This document shows, piece after piece, positions 9,026-17,761 of a DNA stretch of 40,029 bases. Position 1 is the first letter of the stretch. Every line of letters starts with the position of its first letter. Origin of the DNA: Bacteroidaceae bacterium (GTDB lineage: Bacteria; Bacteroidota; Bacteroidia; Bacteroidales; Barnesiellaceae_A); contig JAFQRE010000046.1 of assembly GCA_017410245.1 (NCBI GenBank), forward strand, positions 1-40,029. The letters run 5' to 3'. The notes beneath the pieces were generated by a model, which worked only from the letters and a program-made list of their open reading frames with translations, ran no database searches and was not told the DNA's origin. Both the position numbers and the translations under genes were made by a program.

Positions 9026-11341
9026 TCAGAACGGATATCCGATAGCCAAGTGCAATCGAAGGTTCTTCCAGAACGAGCCTTCTATATTGTAGTAACTCGA
9101 TATACCGGTGTCGTAGGGGGCATGTATAGGCACACCCACATCGACACGCACCACCAGATAGTTGGCCACATCATAACGTAAGCCTATACCGGTTCCCAAG
9201 GCTATTTCGCGGGCAAAAGATTTAAGTGTCAGCCTACCTCCGGGACGTAATGCATCGTCCTTGAGCAACCAAATGTTGCCTGCATCGACAAAAGTAGCAC
9301 CCTCCAAGCCACCCCATATAGGGAAACGCAACTCCACATTGGCTTCAAACTTGAAGTTACCCGTTTGGTCGAAATATCCATTCTCGTCGGAGGCATCGGG
9401 TCGATAGCTACCGGGGCCTATCGAGCGTATCGTAAAGGCTCTTATACTATTGGCTCCACCTATATAGAATTGCTCACTATAGGGCATTTCGGTACTATTG
9501 CCATAGGCATATCCCGCTCCCACATACAAGCGTGATGCGATACACAACTTGTCGGTGAAATTGTGAATATACTTCACCTCATTGGTGAGTTTGACAAATT
9601 GCGAAAACGGATTGCCGAAAATCTTTTTATCGCCCGAGACTCCAAACATCGAATAGATGCCATACAACGCATTACCGGCCTCGGTAGCGCTTATTTGCCA
9701 CACCCATCTGTTCTTACGTTCCTTCTCATAGCCATTGTCATAGGTAAACGTATAACCCAACATAGGTATAAACTGATCTCGGAAACTGAGTGCTATAGCC
9801 GGATTTTCGGCCAATGTCTTATCAAACTCTTCGGTACTATTGAGCATCTTGGTATATACCAACTTGAATGGCACAAAATTGTGCAACGCCGTAGATGAGG
9901 TATGGAACTCATAGGCATACGAGGCATTGAACGACACGTTACGGAAATAGTGCGGTCTATTCATGATATTGGCACCCAACTGTATGCGAGTATTCGACTT
10001 CATACGTCGCAAGTAACGAGGCGGACGGATACCAAGCATACGCGGGAATATGAGCGAACTATTGATACCAAACTCATATGAGTTAAAGAGTGAAGCATTA
10101 TCCTCCTTACCCGTCTGCCACTCATAACTGCCATTGAGCGATACCGATAGTTGTTCGCCTCCACCAAAAAGGTTATTATGTGTTACACCCACTATCACTC
10201 CCGGGCCCAAGTAACTATTAGACTTCGAAGCGACATTAGCTTCAACCATAAATCCCATAGGCAATGCGTATCTCAAGTCGATATTGACATCTATCGAGTC
10301 GCGACCTTGTATTGAGTCGAATGGTGTTACGTCCATCACAACCGAACGATATATACCCAACGCCGAGAGATTGCTAAGGGTCTGATTTTGATCAGAAAGG
10401 GAGAAAGTGCGACCGGTACGCAACGTGATGTTTGAGGGCAATAGGCTACGTCGTATCTTCAGGCCCTCATATCCACACACATTCATAAACCTATATGGCA
10501 ACGTGTCGGGCTTGGCCTCTCCCTCGGGGGGATAAAGTTGTACCGATATTTTACCGGTCTTGTAGGCTCGCAAGGCATCGGGCGGAGCCGACTGCGATAC
10601 TATCATGCGCAAATCTACCTTGCCAGTAACCCTTGTCGTATCGGCCTGATATAGTAAATAATCGCTACGGAAATAGTAAAATCCGCTATCGCGCAATTGG
10701 GCTGTTATACGCTCTCGCTCCATAGCCAATGTATCGGCACAATAGCGTTGCCCTTTGTATAGTAGCGACCTATCGAGTGTGCGCTGTATCATAACAGCCA
10801 CCGCAGTAGTATCATTGGGATAAGATATGCTATCGAGCGTGTAAGGGTTACCTACTGCCACATGATAACTTACCGATGCTTTCTTGCTATCCTTCTCATC
10901 ATAGTCGATACTATAGGTCGATGTAGAGTTGAAATACCCATTGTTGAATAGTATTTCACTCGCCATAGTGGCACGCAGGTCGGGACGTACAGTCTGTATC
11001 AACACCGGCTCATCGGCAAAGATATTATATAGCCAACCCTTTATACTCTTCTCGTTGGTAGTGTATAGATAATTCCACGCCCACAACTCTATGGGAAGAA
11101 ACTTAAGCGAATTTGACGAGAAGAGAGCATCATTAGGTGGTACCGACAAGGCTTTTTTCACCTCGCCCATTACTCCCGATGGTAGCTTTTCACCCGCCAC
11201 AGGCTCTATCTTCATGCTACGCACACCGGTATATAGCACATCACCGTCCGACAATCGCTTGGTTGTCGAGCACGATGTTATCAACGCACACAGTATGAAC
11301 AACATCAGTGGTAGCCAATAGGTTATAAAACTCCTTCTCAT
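9026..11341 (-). CDS. tamL: TamL-type Omp85 outer-membrane lipoprotein
   Basis: This is the Omp85-family partner of TamB in Bacteroidetes, where TamA carries a lipoprotein signal. The 771-residue product has a signal ending ITSC (Cys24). POTRA-like domains follow to about residue 350, and then a 16-strand-type barrel ending in LHLAIGYPF with terminal Phe. The barrel motif equivalent to the conserved loop-6 VRGF reads GGANSIRAF, with Ala replacing Gly. It overlaps the tamB stop by 4 nt (ATGA), so the two are translationally coupled. The proposed role is insertion or assembly of outer-membrane proteins or lipid transport with TamB. A paralogue lies at 17762-20083. Confidence 0.88.
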   Translation of the reverse strand: MRRSFITYWLPLMLFILCALITSCSTTKRLSDGDVLYTGVRSMKIEPVAGEKLPSGVMGEVKKALSVPPNDALFSSNSLKFLPIELWAWNYLYTTNEKSIKGWLYNIFADEPVLIQTVRPDLRATMASEILFNNGYFNSTSTYSIDYDEKDSKKASVSYHVAVGNPYTLDSISYPNDTTAVAVMIQRTLDRSLLYKGQRYCADTLAMERERITAQLRDSGFYYFRSDYLLYQADTTRVTGKVDLRMIVSQSAPPDALRAYKTGKISVQLYPPEGEAKPDTLPYRFMNVCGYEGLKIRRSLLPSNITLRTGRTFSLSDQNQTLSNLSALGIYRSVVMDVTPFDSIQGRDSIDVNIDLRYALPMGFMVEANVASKSNSYLGPGVIVGVTHNNLFGGGEQLSVSLNGSYEWQTGKEDNASLFNSYEFGINSSLIFPRMLGIRPPRYLRRMKSNTRIQLGANIMNRPHYFRNVSFNASYAYEFHTSSTALHNFVPFKLVYTKMLNSTEEFDKTLAENPAIALSFRDQFIPMLGYTFTYDNGYEKERKNRWVWQISATEAGNALYGIYSMFGVSGDKKIFGNPFSQFVKLTNEVKYIHNFTDKLCIASRLYVGAGYAYGNSTEMPYSEQFYIGGANSIRAFTIRSIGPGSYRPDASDENGYFDQTGNFKFEANVELRFPIWGGLEGATFVDAGNIWLLKDDALRPGGRLTLKSFAREIALGTGIGLRYDVANYLVVRVDVGVPIHAPYDTGISSYYNIEGSFWKNLRLHLAIGYPF

Positions 11342-14300
11342 TTCTCCTCCTCCTTCTCCGGCAACTTTGTTGGTACTCCATCGCCCATAGGCGAGTAAAT
11401 AATATTAACAACCGTATCCGATTCTGTCCTTTTTACCTCAACCGGCTCGGCCTTAGGTTTCTTACGGAAAAGGTCGAGCAACGACTTCAGTTGCTTGCGA
11501 TATAAGAAACCAATACCCGTCTGAGTTATTTCGCCCTCTATAATACTCTCATATCCGGTCTGACGGAATACCTTCAGATACATATTCTCACGTTTGTCGA
11601 GACGATACTCCAACGAAATATCATCGATAAGATTTTCGCTAAGATTTTGCGTAATGTCTTGATTGGAAGCATAGCTACCTCCTATTACTACTTTCAGTCT
11701 ATTGTCAAACAGGCTCTTTGAGAACTGATAAGAATAGTCGGTGCGCTGTATTCCGGTGCCATCAAGACCATAATTATCGATACCAAATGTCAAATCGACA
11801 CCTCTCAGTGTGCGCTGCGCCCAAGTGTTCAACTCATACTCAAGGAAGGCATTGAGCGGGTCGTTTATCGAATAGTTATCCACTACAGTGGCCAAGTCGG
11901 TATAGGAGTTATACAACAACATATTCAACGCTTTGGCTTCGCGCTGCTCCTCTGTAAGGCTCTGCAGCTCGTTGTTGATGGTTATGTCGTCGGAGGTAGA
12001 GAGGTCAAATGATATATCAAGGTCTTTGAGAGTATTTGATAACATAATAGATACTTGGAAATCGACCAATCGCGATTCATCGCCACTCTTTACCGACGAG
12101 CGCTGTGTCTGTACGGCTTTGATGTTAAACATAGGATTGGCTATTTCACCATTCCACGACACATAACTACCATCTTCTATATTGAAAATCTTTTGAGCTA
12201 TAATAGGAGGTGTATAACGCACAAAACCACCGGTGAGTGTATAGCGACCGGTCACACGATTATCGCCCAATGCAGTAGCTGTATATAACAACTGACCGCC
12301 TCCTACCAAATCGACCCGGTTCTTGCCATCGGCCGAAAGATTAACTCCCAACTGCACACCATCGTCTATATCGATACCCACTGTTGCCGTAAAGTTTGCT
12401 TGCCGTTTAGCGACCTTATTCTGCTCGCTCAACAATGGCATGGTATCGGCAAAGGAGACAAAGCTCACCATATCGGAGTAGTCGGTACTCGACAACGAAG
12501 AGCCACTCTGCATCACATACGTCGCATTGGTACCCGACAATAGAGATATGCCACCGGTCACTCTCAAGTCATTGAGTGTGCCCCGCACCTTAGCATCGAC
12601 ATCGGTATATACCACACCATACAGCAAGCTCGAGCGGTTTTCTTTGATATTGATAGGTTGAAAGTTTTCGCCTTGCAAGTCGAGATTGACACCAATGTTG
12701 CCAAGTTGGGTAAAATCGACAACACCATCTATAAAGAGAGGAGCACCATTGTCGCCCAACACTTCATAGTTGCCCATATACAACTTACTATTTCGTATCG
12801 ATATATTATCGTTACTCAATGCCAACGAGGCACCTATCTTAGAGAATTGCATGGAGGCTTTATCGAAACGCACATTACCATTAACGATAGGCTCAGAGAG
12901 CGTTCCTCGCAATAATAAATCGCTATTCAACAAACCTGTAAAATAGCCCATATTTTGAGGGAAGAAGGCATTGGCAACCGATAGAGGCATACTATCAATA
13001 GTAATATTTCCATCTACCCGCTTGTTGGCACTATTATCGAGATATGCCACAGCCTCAAGAACATCTACTCCATCGTGCGATAGAGCAAGTTTTACATCAT
13101 TACCGCCCTTGTCATCGAGAATATACTCGGCATCGGCATGAAATGTTCCTACGGGGGTATTGTTGTAGGCAAAAGATTGAAGATCTATCGTACCCTCAGC
13201 CTCAACACCTCCGGGAGGCATATCTATATAGACATTGGCCGACAAATCTCCTGCCATAGGAGTTACCAAAGCCGACACAGCCAGCCATTCGGCCAGGTCG
13301 ATATTTTGCAAATCTATATGTGCACCACTCACCTCCTTATTGCGACGATCGTCGGTTGTTATAAAAAGGTGACTGTTATCGTACGATAGCAATACATTGG
13401 CATCGATTGTATGCAGAACATGATTGATTTTCAAATAGTTTTCACGATTTAAATTCCATTTCTTATACCCTATAATGGGTTCTTGCGGGCCAAAGGTCAG
13501 TTGCACCATATCCGATAAAAAATCGACTTTACAGCCAAACAAGAACCCTGTCTCGGCTTTTCGATTGCTCTGCATGCAATATAGACGCGTACTATTGCCT
13601 GAGAGGAAACCTTCGATGTGCACATGAGCCAATTCGTCCAAGTTGCCCGGTCTGTTATCTAAAGACAGCCTATAGTTGAGTCGGTTTTTCTTCTCATTGG
13701 CTCCCAACCTGATGGTATCGAGCATCATACCCGACACCTCGAAACGTTGTAACAATCCATCGATGTTGAGTACCGAGTCATTAGTCGCTTCAATATAGGC
13801 ATCGGCCAGTCGCATACCCTTGTTGTTGATGAAATGTTGCAAAACATTATCGTATCCCATGCGTGCCGTAAACTCAAATGGGGGCAACCCTTGATGCATC
13901 TCGTCCATATTGAGCCGCTGTTTCTGGAAGATTGTATCGACAAATTGTGTAAGGCGCTCCATGCTCGGCCGCAAGTTTTTCAGTCCGGTATCGGAAGAGA
14001 GAGAAACCTCTAAATCTCCGGTATTGAGTGACAGATAACTATACGTTATATCGCTTGCAGCAAGCATCGATATAGCATTGGCTTGATAGCGATTTTCGTC
14101 CCACCCCAATATTAGATCGGAAACCATCACATCGGCCTGAATAATGCTATCGATATTAGACAACACTACCTCGGCTTTGATGTTTCCGGCAACATCGAAT
14201 GGTTGCTGTGAAAAATGCAACGCATCTACATCTATTTGTCCCACTTGTGCCAATAAATTGGCTGTAAACAAATTGGGTGCATATATACCTTGAGCATCGA

Positions 14301-16158
14301 TGTTGAAGTTGAGTTCTTGCAGGCCACTTATAGCATTTACTTCCCACTTGCCATTATGAGCTTGTGCTGCCACATCTATGTTATTGTATAAATAGTTGTG
14401 GTAATAAAGTGTATCAAGGTGCATCTGCGCTTGTAGCTGCATATTGGGGTGACTGAGAGAAAAATGTGCTCCGGAGATACGAGCATCGGCTGTAAGGTGC
14501 CCCATGGTATCTCCCTCAAAGAATGCACCAAGAGGCAGCTGTTGTACCTTGGCTATGAGGTCATACTGCTCGTTTTGCAAGCCGTATGCTGCATCAATAT
14601 CTACAACTCCACCCATGCTCTCAATTACGGCATCGGCTGTCAAATGGGTTCTATCGAGAGAGGCCGAAGCATCAATGCGTATAGGTTGTGCAACTAATCG
14701 TTGAGCCAACAGCGTATCGGGAATATAATTTTCGAGTGATATGTGTCCTGCCGTTTTGGCCTTGCACGACAGGGTCATATTACGTTGCTTATCATCTAAC
14801 ACATTGAGGATACGCCCCTTGGCATCTAAAGAGAACACACCCAGTTGCGATAAAGAGAGTGTTTCTATAGCCACATCTTGTGCACTGCCACTCACACCTA
14901 CATTGGCAATAATAACATCATTGAGAGAGATCAGACTCTTTTCATCGACCTTATGCAAGTAATATTGTTGAGCTGCCGGATATATGTACGATATATCACG
15001 ACACGATAGGTTAGCCTTGGATTGCAGACGCAAAGTAGCGTCGGGATTGTTATCGAATAGAGTCATATCCAACTCGGCATCGGCCATGATATTGCTAAAT
15101 GGGGTCTCTAATACAAAGTCGGACAACAACAATCTTCCCACATCGTTCATTGAGAATTGACCACTACCTCGTGTAACACATAGCCCGGAACGCTCGCGCA
15201 TCGAAAATTCTTCGAGCGAGAAGTTTATTTCGCTTCCATAATAATAAATATCACTCACCTCGACATCTATATGGTCGGCCACGATATGCGAGAAGTCAAG
15301 ACCGGGTTGAGGCTCACCATGGGCCGAGATATAGGCCAATGCGTTATCGGCCAATTCAACATCTCCTATGCGCACTTGCCAGGGTCGCGACTCTATTGTA
15401 TCGGTAGCAACACTATCTCTCGGATCAGGCTCAACTGCTGTGCCGGCAACATATCGATAATTGGCATTGAAGATACCGATAGTCGCAACATCTACGACTT
15501 GTTGCGACAACGACACAAGTCCATCGGTAACATGAGCCTGCGATAAATCTACAGTCAATGTATCTACCACATCAGGAAGATGTAAATTACAAGCAACATC
15601 GGTTAGCAACAATTGCTGCCATATTATATTCCAGGCCAATGTACTTGCAGTATCTTGCACAGCAGTATCGGGGACACTCTTGTAATAAAGTGTTATCAGC
15701 GCATCTTCTATAGCAACCTGCTCTACCTCCAATTGCTCCTCGGGCAACAGCAAGTTGCCATGGGCAAAGGTAAGGGTTCCCACATCGGCACACACATTCA
15801 TCGTTGAGTCGGCCGACCGGTAATCAATACTTGCTCCCATCAAAGCAATATTCCTCACAGCCACCCTCTGCGATAGCAAAGGAAACAATGCAACATCGGC
15901 ACACAACTCATCGGCCTCAACAAGAGTATCGGTAGCCGAGGCTGTTACAATAACACCCTGCAACGACAATCGCAATGGAAACTTCAACGAAAACCGATCA
16001 ATGTGCACACAGAAAGAGGTATTGGTACACACCCACTGCTCGGCATAATTGACCGCCATACGTTGCACCGGTGGCACATACACGAGAAGTGGCAATAACA
16101 GTACCAATGCTACTATTGCAACAACACCTATGAGTATATTTCTATGCCAACGTTTCAT
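11338..16158 (-). CDS. tamB: Translocation/assembly module protein TamB
   Basis: TamB is an inner-membrane-anchored, periplasm-spanning beta-taco protein that works with TamA/TamL. The 1606-residue product has an N-terminal membrane segment (about residues 9-29), a very long region of AsmA-like beta strands, and the DUF490 module in the last 400 residues. That module includes LRGVDLTFGIDNYGLDGTG and YLKVFRQTGYES. A charged Pro/Glu/Lys tail of about 45 residues (FRKKPKAEP to PEKEEEK) extends past the domain and may be lineage specific. It is the first gene of a two-gene operon with tamL. The family assignment rests on length, topology and the C-terminal module. Confidence 0.92.
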   Translation of the reverse strand: MKRWHRNILIGVVAIVALVLLLPLLVYVPPVQRMAVNYAEQWVCTNTSFCVHIDRFSLKFPLRLSLQGVIVTASATDTLVEADELCADVALFPLLSQRVAVRNIALMGASIDYRSADSTMNVCADVGTLTFAHGNLLLPEEQLEVEQVAIEDALITLYYKSVPDTAVQDTASTLAWNIIWQQLLLTDVACNLHLPDVVDTLTVDLSQAHVTDGLVSLSQQVVDVATIGIFNANYRYVAGTAVEPDPRDSVATDTIESRPWQVRIGDVELADNALAYISAHGEPQPGLDFSHIVADHIDVEVSDIYYYGSEINFSLEEFSMRERSGLCVTRGSGQFSMNDVGRLLLSDFVLETPFSNIMADAELDMTLFDNNPDATLRLQSKANLSCRDISYIYPAAQQYYLHKVDEKSLISLNDVIIANVGVSGSAQDVAIETLSLSQLGVFSLDAKGRILNVLDDKQRNMTLSCKAKTAGHISLENYIPDTLLAQRLVAQPIRIDASASLDRTHLTADAVIESMGGVVDIDAAYGLQNEQYDLIAKVQQLPLGAFFEGDTMGHLTADARISGAHFSLSHPNMQLQAQMHLDTLYYHNYLYNNIDVAAQAHNGKWEVNAISGLQELNFNIDAQGIYAPNLFTANLLAQVGQIDVDALHFSQQPFDVAGNIKAEVVLSNIDSIIQADVMVSDLILGWDENRYQANAISMLAASDITYSYLSLNTGDLEVSLSSDTGLKNLRPSMERLTQFVDTIFQKQRLNMDEMHQGLPPFEFTARMGYDNVLQHFINNKGMRLADAYIEATNDSVLNIDGLLQRFEVSGMMLDTIRLGANEKKNRLNYRLSLDNRPGNLDELAHVHIEGFLSGNSTRLYCMQSNRKAETGFLFGCKVDFLSDMVQLTFGPQEPIIGYKKWNLNRENYLKINHVLHTIDANVLLSYDNSHLFITTDDRRNKEVSGAHIDLQNIDLAEWLAVSALVTPMAGDLSANVYIDMPPGGVEAEGTIDLQSFAYNNTPVGTFHADAEYILDDKGGNDVKLALSHDGVDVLEAVAYLDNSANKRVDGNITIDSMPLSVANAFFPQNMGYFTGLLNSDLLLRGTLSEPIVNGNVRFDKASMQFSKIGASLALSNDNISIRNSKLYMGNYEVLGDNGAPLFIDGVVDFTQLGNIGVNLDLQGENFQPINIKENRSSLLYGVVYTDVDAKVRGTLNDLRVTGGISLLSGTNATYVMQSGSSLSSTDYSDMVSFVSFADTMPLLSEQNKVAKRQANFTATVGIDIDDGVQLGVNLSADGKNRVDLVGGGQLLYTATALGDNRVTGRYTLTGGFVRYTPPIIAQKIFNIEDGSYVSWNGEIANPMFNIKAVQTQRSSVKSGDESRLVDFQVSIMLSNTLKDLDISFDLSTSDDITINNELQSLTEEQREAKALNMLLYNSYTDLATVVDNYSINDPLNAFLEYELNTWAQRTLRGVDLTFGIDNYGLDGTGIQRTDYSYQFSKSLFDNRLKVVIGGSYASNQDITQNLSENLIDDISLEYRLDKRENMYLKVFRQTGYESIIEGEITQTGIGFLYRKQLKSLLDLFRKKPKAEPVEVKRTESDTVVNIIYSPMGDGVPTKLPEKEEEK

Positions 16159-16267
16159 TTCATTCAGTGTTTTACCAACTTTAACGCCTCATAATATGTC
16201 CTTAGTGAAACATATTGCATACAGATTTGTTTAATTGGTGACAAACCTTTAAATCTGACGTAAAAAT

Positions 16268-16729
16268 ATGAAAAAAAAGTGGATTACAACAATATTATCG
16301 GTTTTGTTTATAACACTGACCTCAGTAGCAGGCACCGATTATAAAGAAAAAGAGGTAGAAATGAAAGATTTACCTACAATCGCACAGGAGTTTATAACCA
16401 ACCACTTCGCACAATATGCAGTGAACAATACACGAATAGTCAAATATGGCTACTACAAGGTCAATCTCAACGACGGCTATGAGATATTATTTGACCGGAA
16501 AGGAAAATGGAACGAAATAGAAAACAAAATGCATACAGCCCTCCCGGCATCGGTTGTTGCGTTACTACCGGCCAATACGACCAACTATCTCTCCGAAAAA
16601 TATCCCCAATGGACCATCTATGGCATAGAGCGTAACAAACATGGGTACGAAGTAGAATTGCATGGCGATAAAAAGATAGAGCTACACTTCGACCCCAATG
16701 GTAACTTCCTGCGCGAGAAAGCCGATTGA
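16268..16729 (+). CDS. Periplasmic PepSY-like (DUF2874) protein
   Basis: The 153-residue product has a Sec signal peptide (MKKKWITTILSVLFITLTSVAG) given here as residues 1-22, without a lipobox. Two PepSY-like half-repeats follow. Each has a helix (LPTIAQEFITNHF; SVVALLPANTTNYL) and a beta sheet with the motif YEILFDRKGKWNEIE or YEVELHGDKKIELHFDPNG. Proteins of this Bacteroidetes family have no settled function; the fold resembles a protease- or beta-lactamase-inhibitor module. A diverged lipoprotein version lies at 24976-25431. It is divergent from tamB and is closed by a strong terminator. Confidence 0.82.
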   Translation: MKKKWITTILSVLFITLTSVAGTDYKEKEVEMKDLPTIAQEFITNHFAQYAVNNTRIVKYGYYKVNLNDGYEILFDRKGKWNEIENKMHTALPASVVALLPANTTNYLSEKYPQWTIYGIERNKHGYEVELHGDKKIELHFDPNGNFLREKAD

Positions 16730-16736
16730 AATAAGC

Positions 16737-16770
16737 AAAAAAAATCAGAGACTAAGTCTCTGATTTTTTT
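16737..16770. terminator. Bidirectional intrinsic terminator
   Basis: A perfect 9-bp inverted repeat (TCAGAGACT at 16745-16753, AGTCTCTGA at 16755-16763) is flanked by eight A on the left and seven T on the right. It can therefore terminate both the PepSY gene and the convergent thioesterase gene. Confidence 0.9.
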
Positions 16771-16789
16771 ATCTTATCACCCCTGCCTA

Positions 16790-17554
16790 CTATCCATTAA
16801 AAGGGATATGGATAGGCTCGGTACGAGGGGCAAATATAATACGACTGCGACACAACACATTATCGCCATGACGTAGCTCCAATGCGTGATCGTTGTCGGC
16901 TGTCTCCTCGCGGAAAACATCTACATCAATACCGGGACGAGCCTCATGCGCATAGGCTATCTCAAACCGGGTTATGCGGTTATTGTCATACCACTCAAAG
17001 GGATATTGATTGAGAAAATACTCGACATATCGCGAACTATTAACGTGACGATTGAGATCGATGTCGCTATATCGTACGGCAAAAGAATCTATCTTCTTAC
17101 CAATCTCCATACGCATACGTGTGGGAGGCTCTATGGGACATGGACGGTCTAACACCAATGTACGCAACTCGTTCAACTCTTCCATTTGTGCCGTCCGACG
17201 AGCCTCCAGGTCAAGCACCAACCATATAGTGCGAGCATAGCCACACACTTCGCCACGACTATCGAGTATAGCCATGTTGCGTGTCGAAAAACGGGTATTG
17301 TAATCTTCAATCCAAGTCTCTAATGTATATTCTTCGGTTATGGCCGGAAATCGCTTCATCTCTATCGAAAGACGCGACAATACCCACGCTGTGCGATTAG
17401 ATATCATCTTTTCATATCCAACCCCCCACGCATCGGCATGCATCGAAGCCACCTTTATAATGCGTCCCACCAAGAACGACAAAGACATCTCCTGCTGACC
17501 ATTACATTCTCCGGGTGTGAGAGTAAATTTCTTAGTGAAAAGTTTCTGTTTCAT
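16790..17554 (-). CDS. Acyl-ACP thioesterase
   Basis: This enzyme hydrolyses acyl-ACP to free fatty acid in the cytoplasm. From the ATG at 17554 it has 254 residues, the usual length; the open frame reaches 17653, but the -7 element lies inside that extension. It has two hotdog domains, the first with WVLSRLSIEM, the second with the catalytic-region motif RYSDIDLNRHVNSSRYVEYF (Asn and His of the N-x-H signature). The start gives MKQKLFTKKFTL. It is monocistronic and sits between envelope genes, which fits a role in membrane lipid supply. Substrate chain length cannot be inferred. Confidence 0.9.
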   Translation of the reverse strand: MKQKLFTKKFTLTPGECNGQQEMSLSFLVGRIIKVASMHADAWGVGYEKMISNRTAWVLSRLSIEMKRFPAITEEYTLETWIEDYNTRFSTRNMAILDSRGEVCGYARTIWLVLDLEARRTAQMEELNELRTLVLDRPCPIEPPTRMRMEIGKKIDSFAVRYSDIDLNRHVNSSRYVEYFLNQYPFEWYDNNRITRFEIAYAHEARPGIDVDVFREETADNDHALELRHGDNVLCRSRIIFAPRTEPIHIPFNG

Positions 17555-17590
17555 AACAAGATAGTTGCATTTTATAACTATTTTATCGCG

Positions 17591-17598
17591 CAAAGATA
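17591..17598 (-). promoter_or_regulatory. -7 promoter element for acyl-ACP thioesterase
   Basis: Minus-strand TATCTTTG is an exact TAnnTTTG match 36 nt before the ATG at 17554. It also decides the start codon, because the longer frame would begin upstream of the promoter. Confidence 0.65.
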
Positions 17599-17727
17599 GC
17601 AAGAAACGAGCGAGAAATATGAAGTTTGCTCCAGTATTTTTCACTTCAAGCACACTACATCATCGAGGTTTGACATCTAAGTTTATAAAATATCTCAAAA
17701 AACTTCTTCAAAGCATTCAATTTATAC

Positions 17728-17735
17728 TATCTTTG
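17728..17735 (+). promoter_or_regulatory. -7 promoter element for second TamL-type gene
   Basis: TATCTTTG matches TAnnTTTG, 26 nt before the ATG at 17762. A TTC lies 18 bp upstream as a partial -33 element. Confidence 0.6.
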
Positions 17736-17761
17736 TAAATTGGAATAACTACACACACAAC

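Noticed and set aside
16172..16184. GTTTTACC half-site upstream of tamB resembling the S24 operator arm
   Set aside because: Only one imperfect half-site; expected by chance in A/T-rich intergenic DNA.
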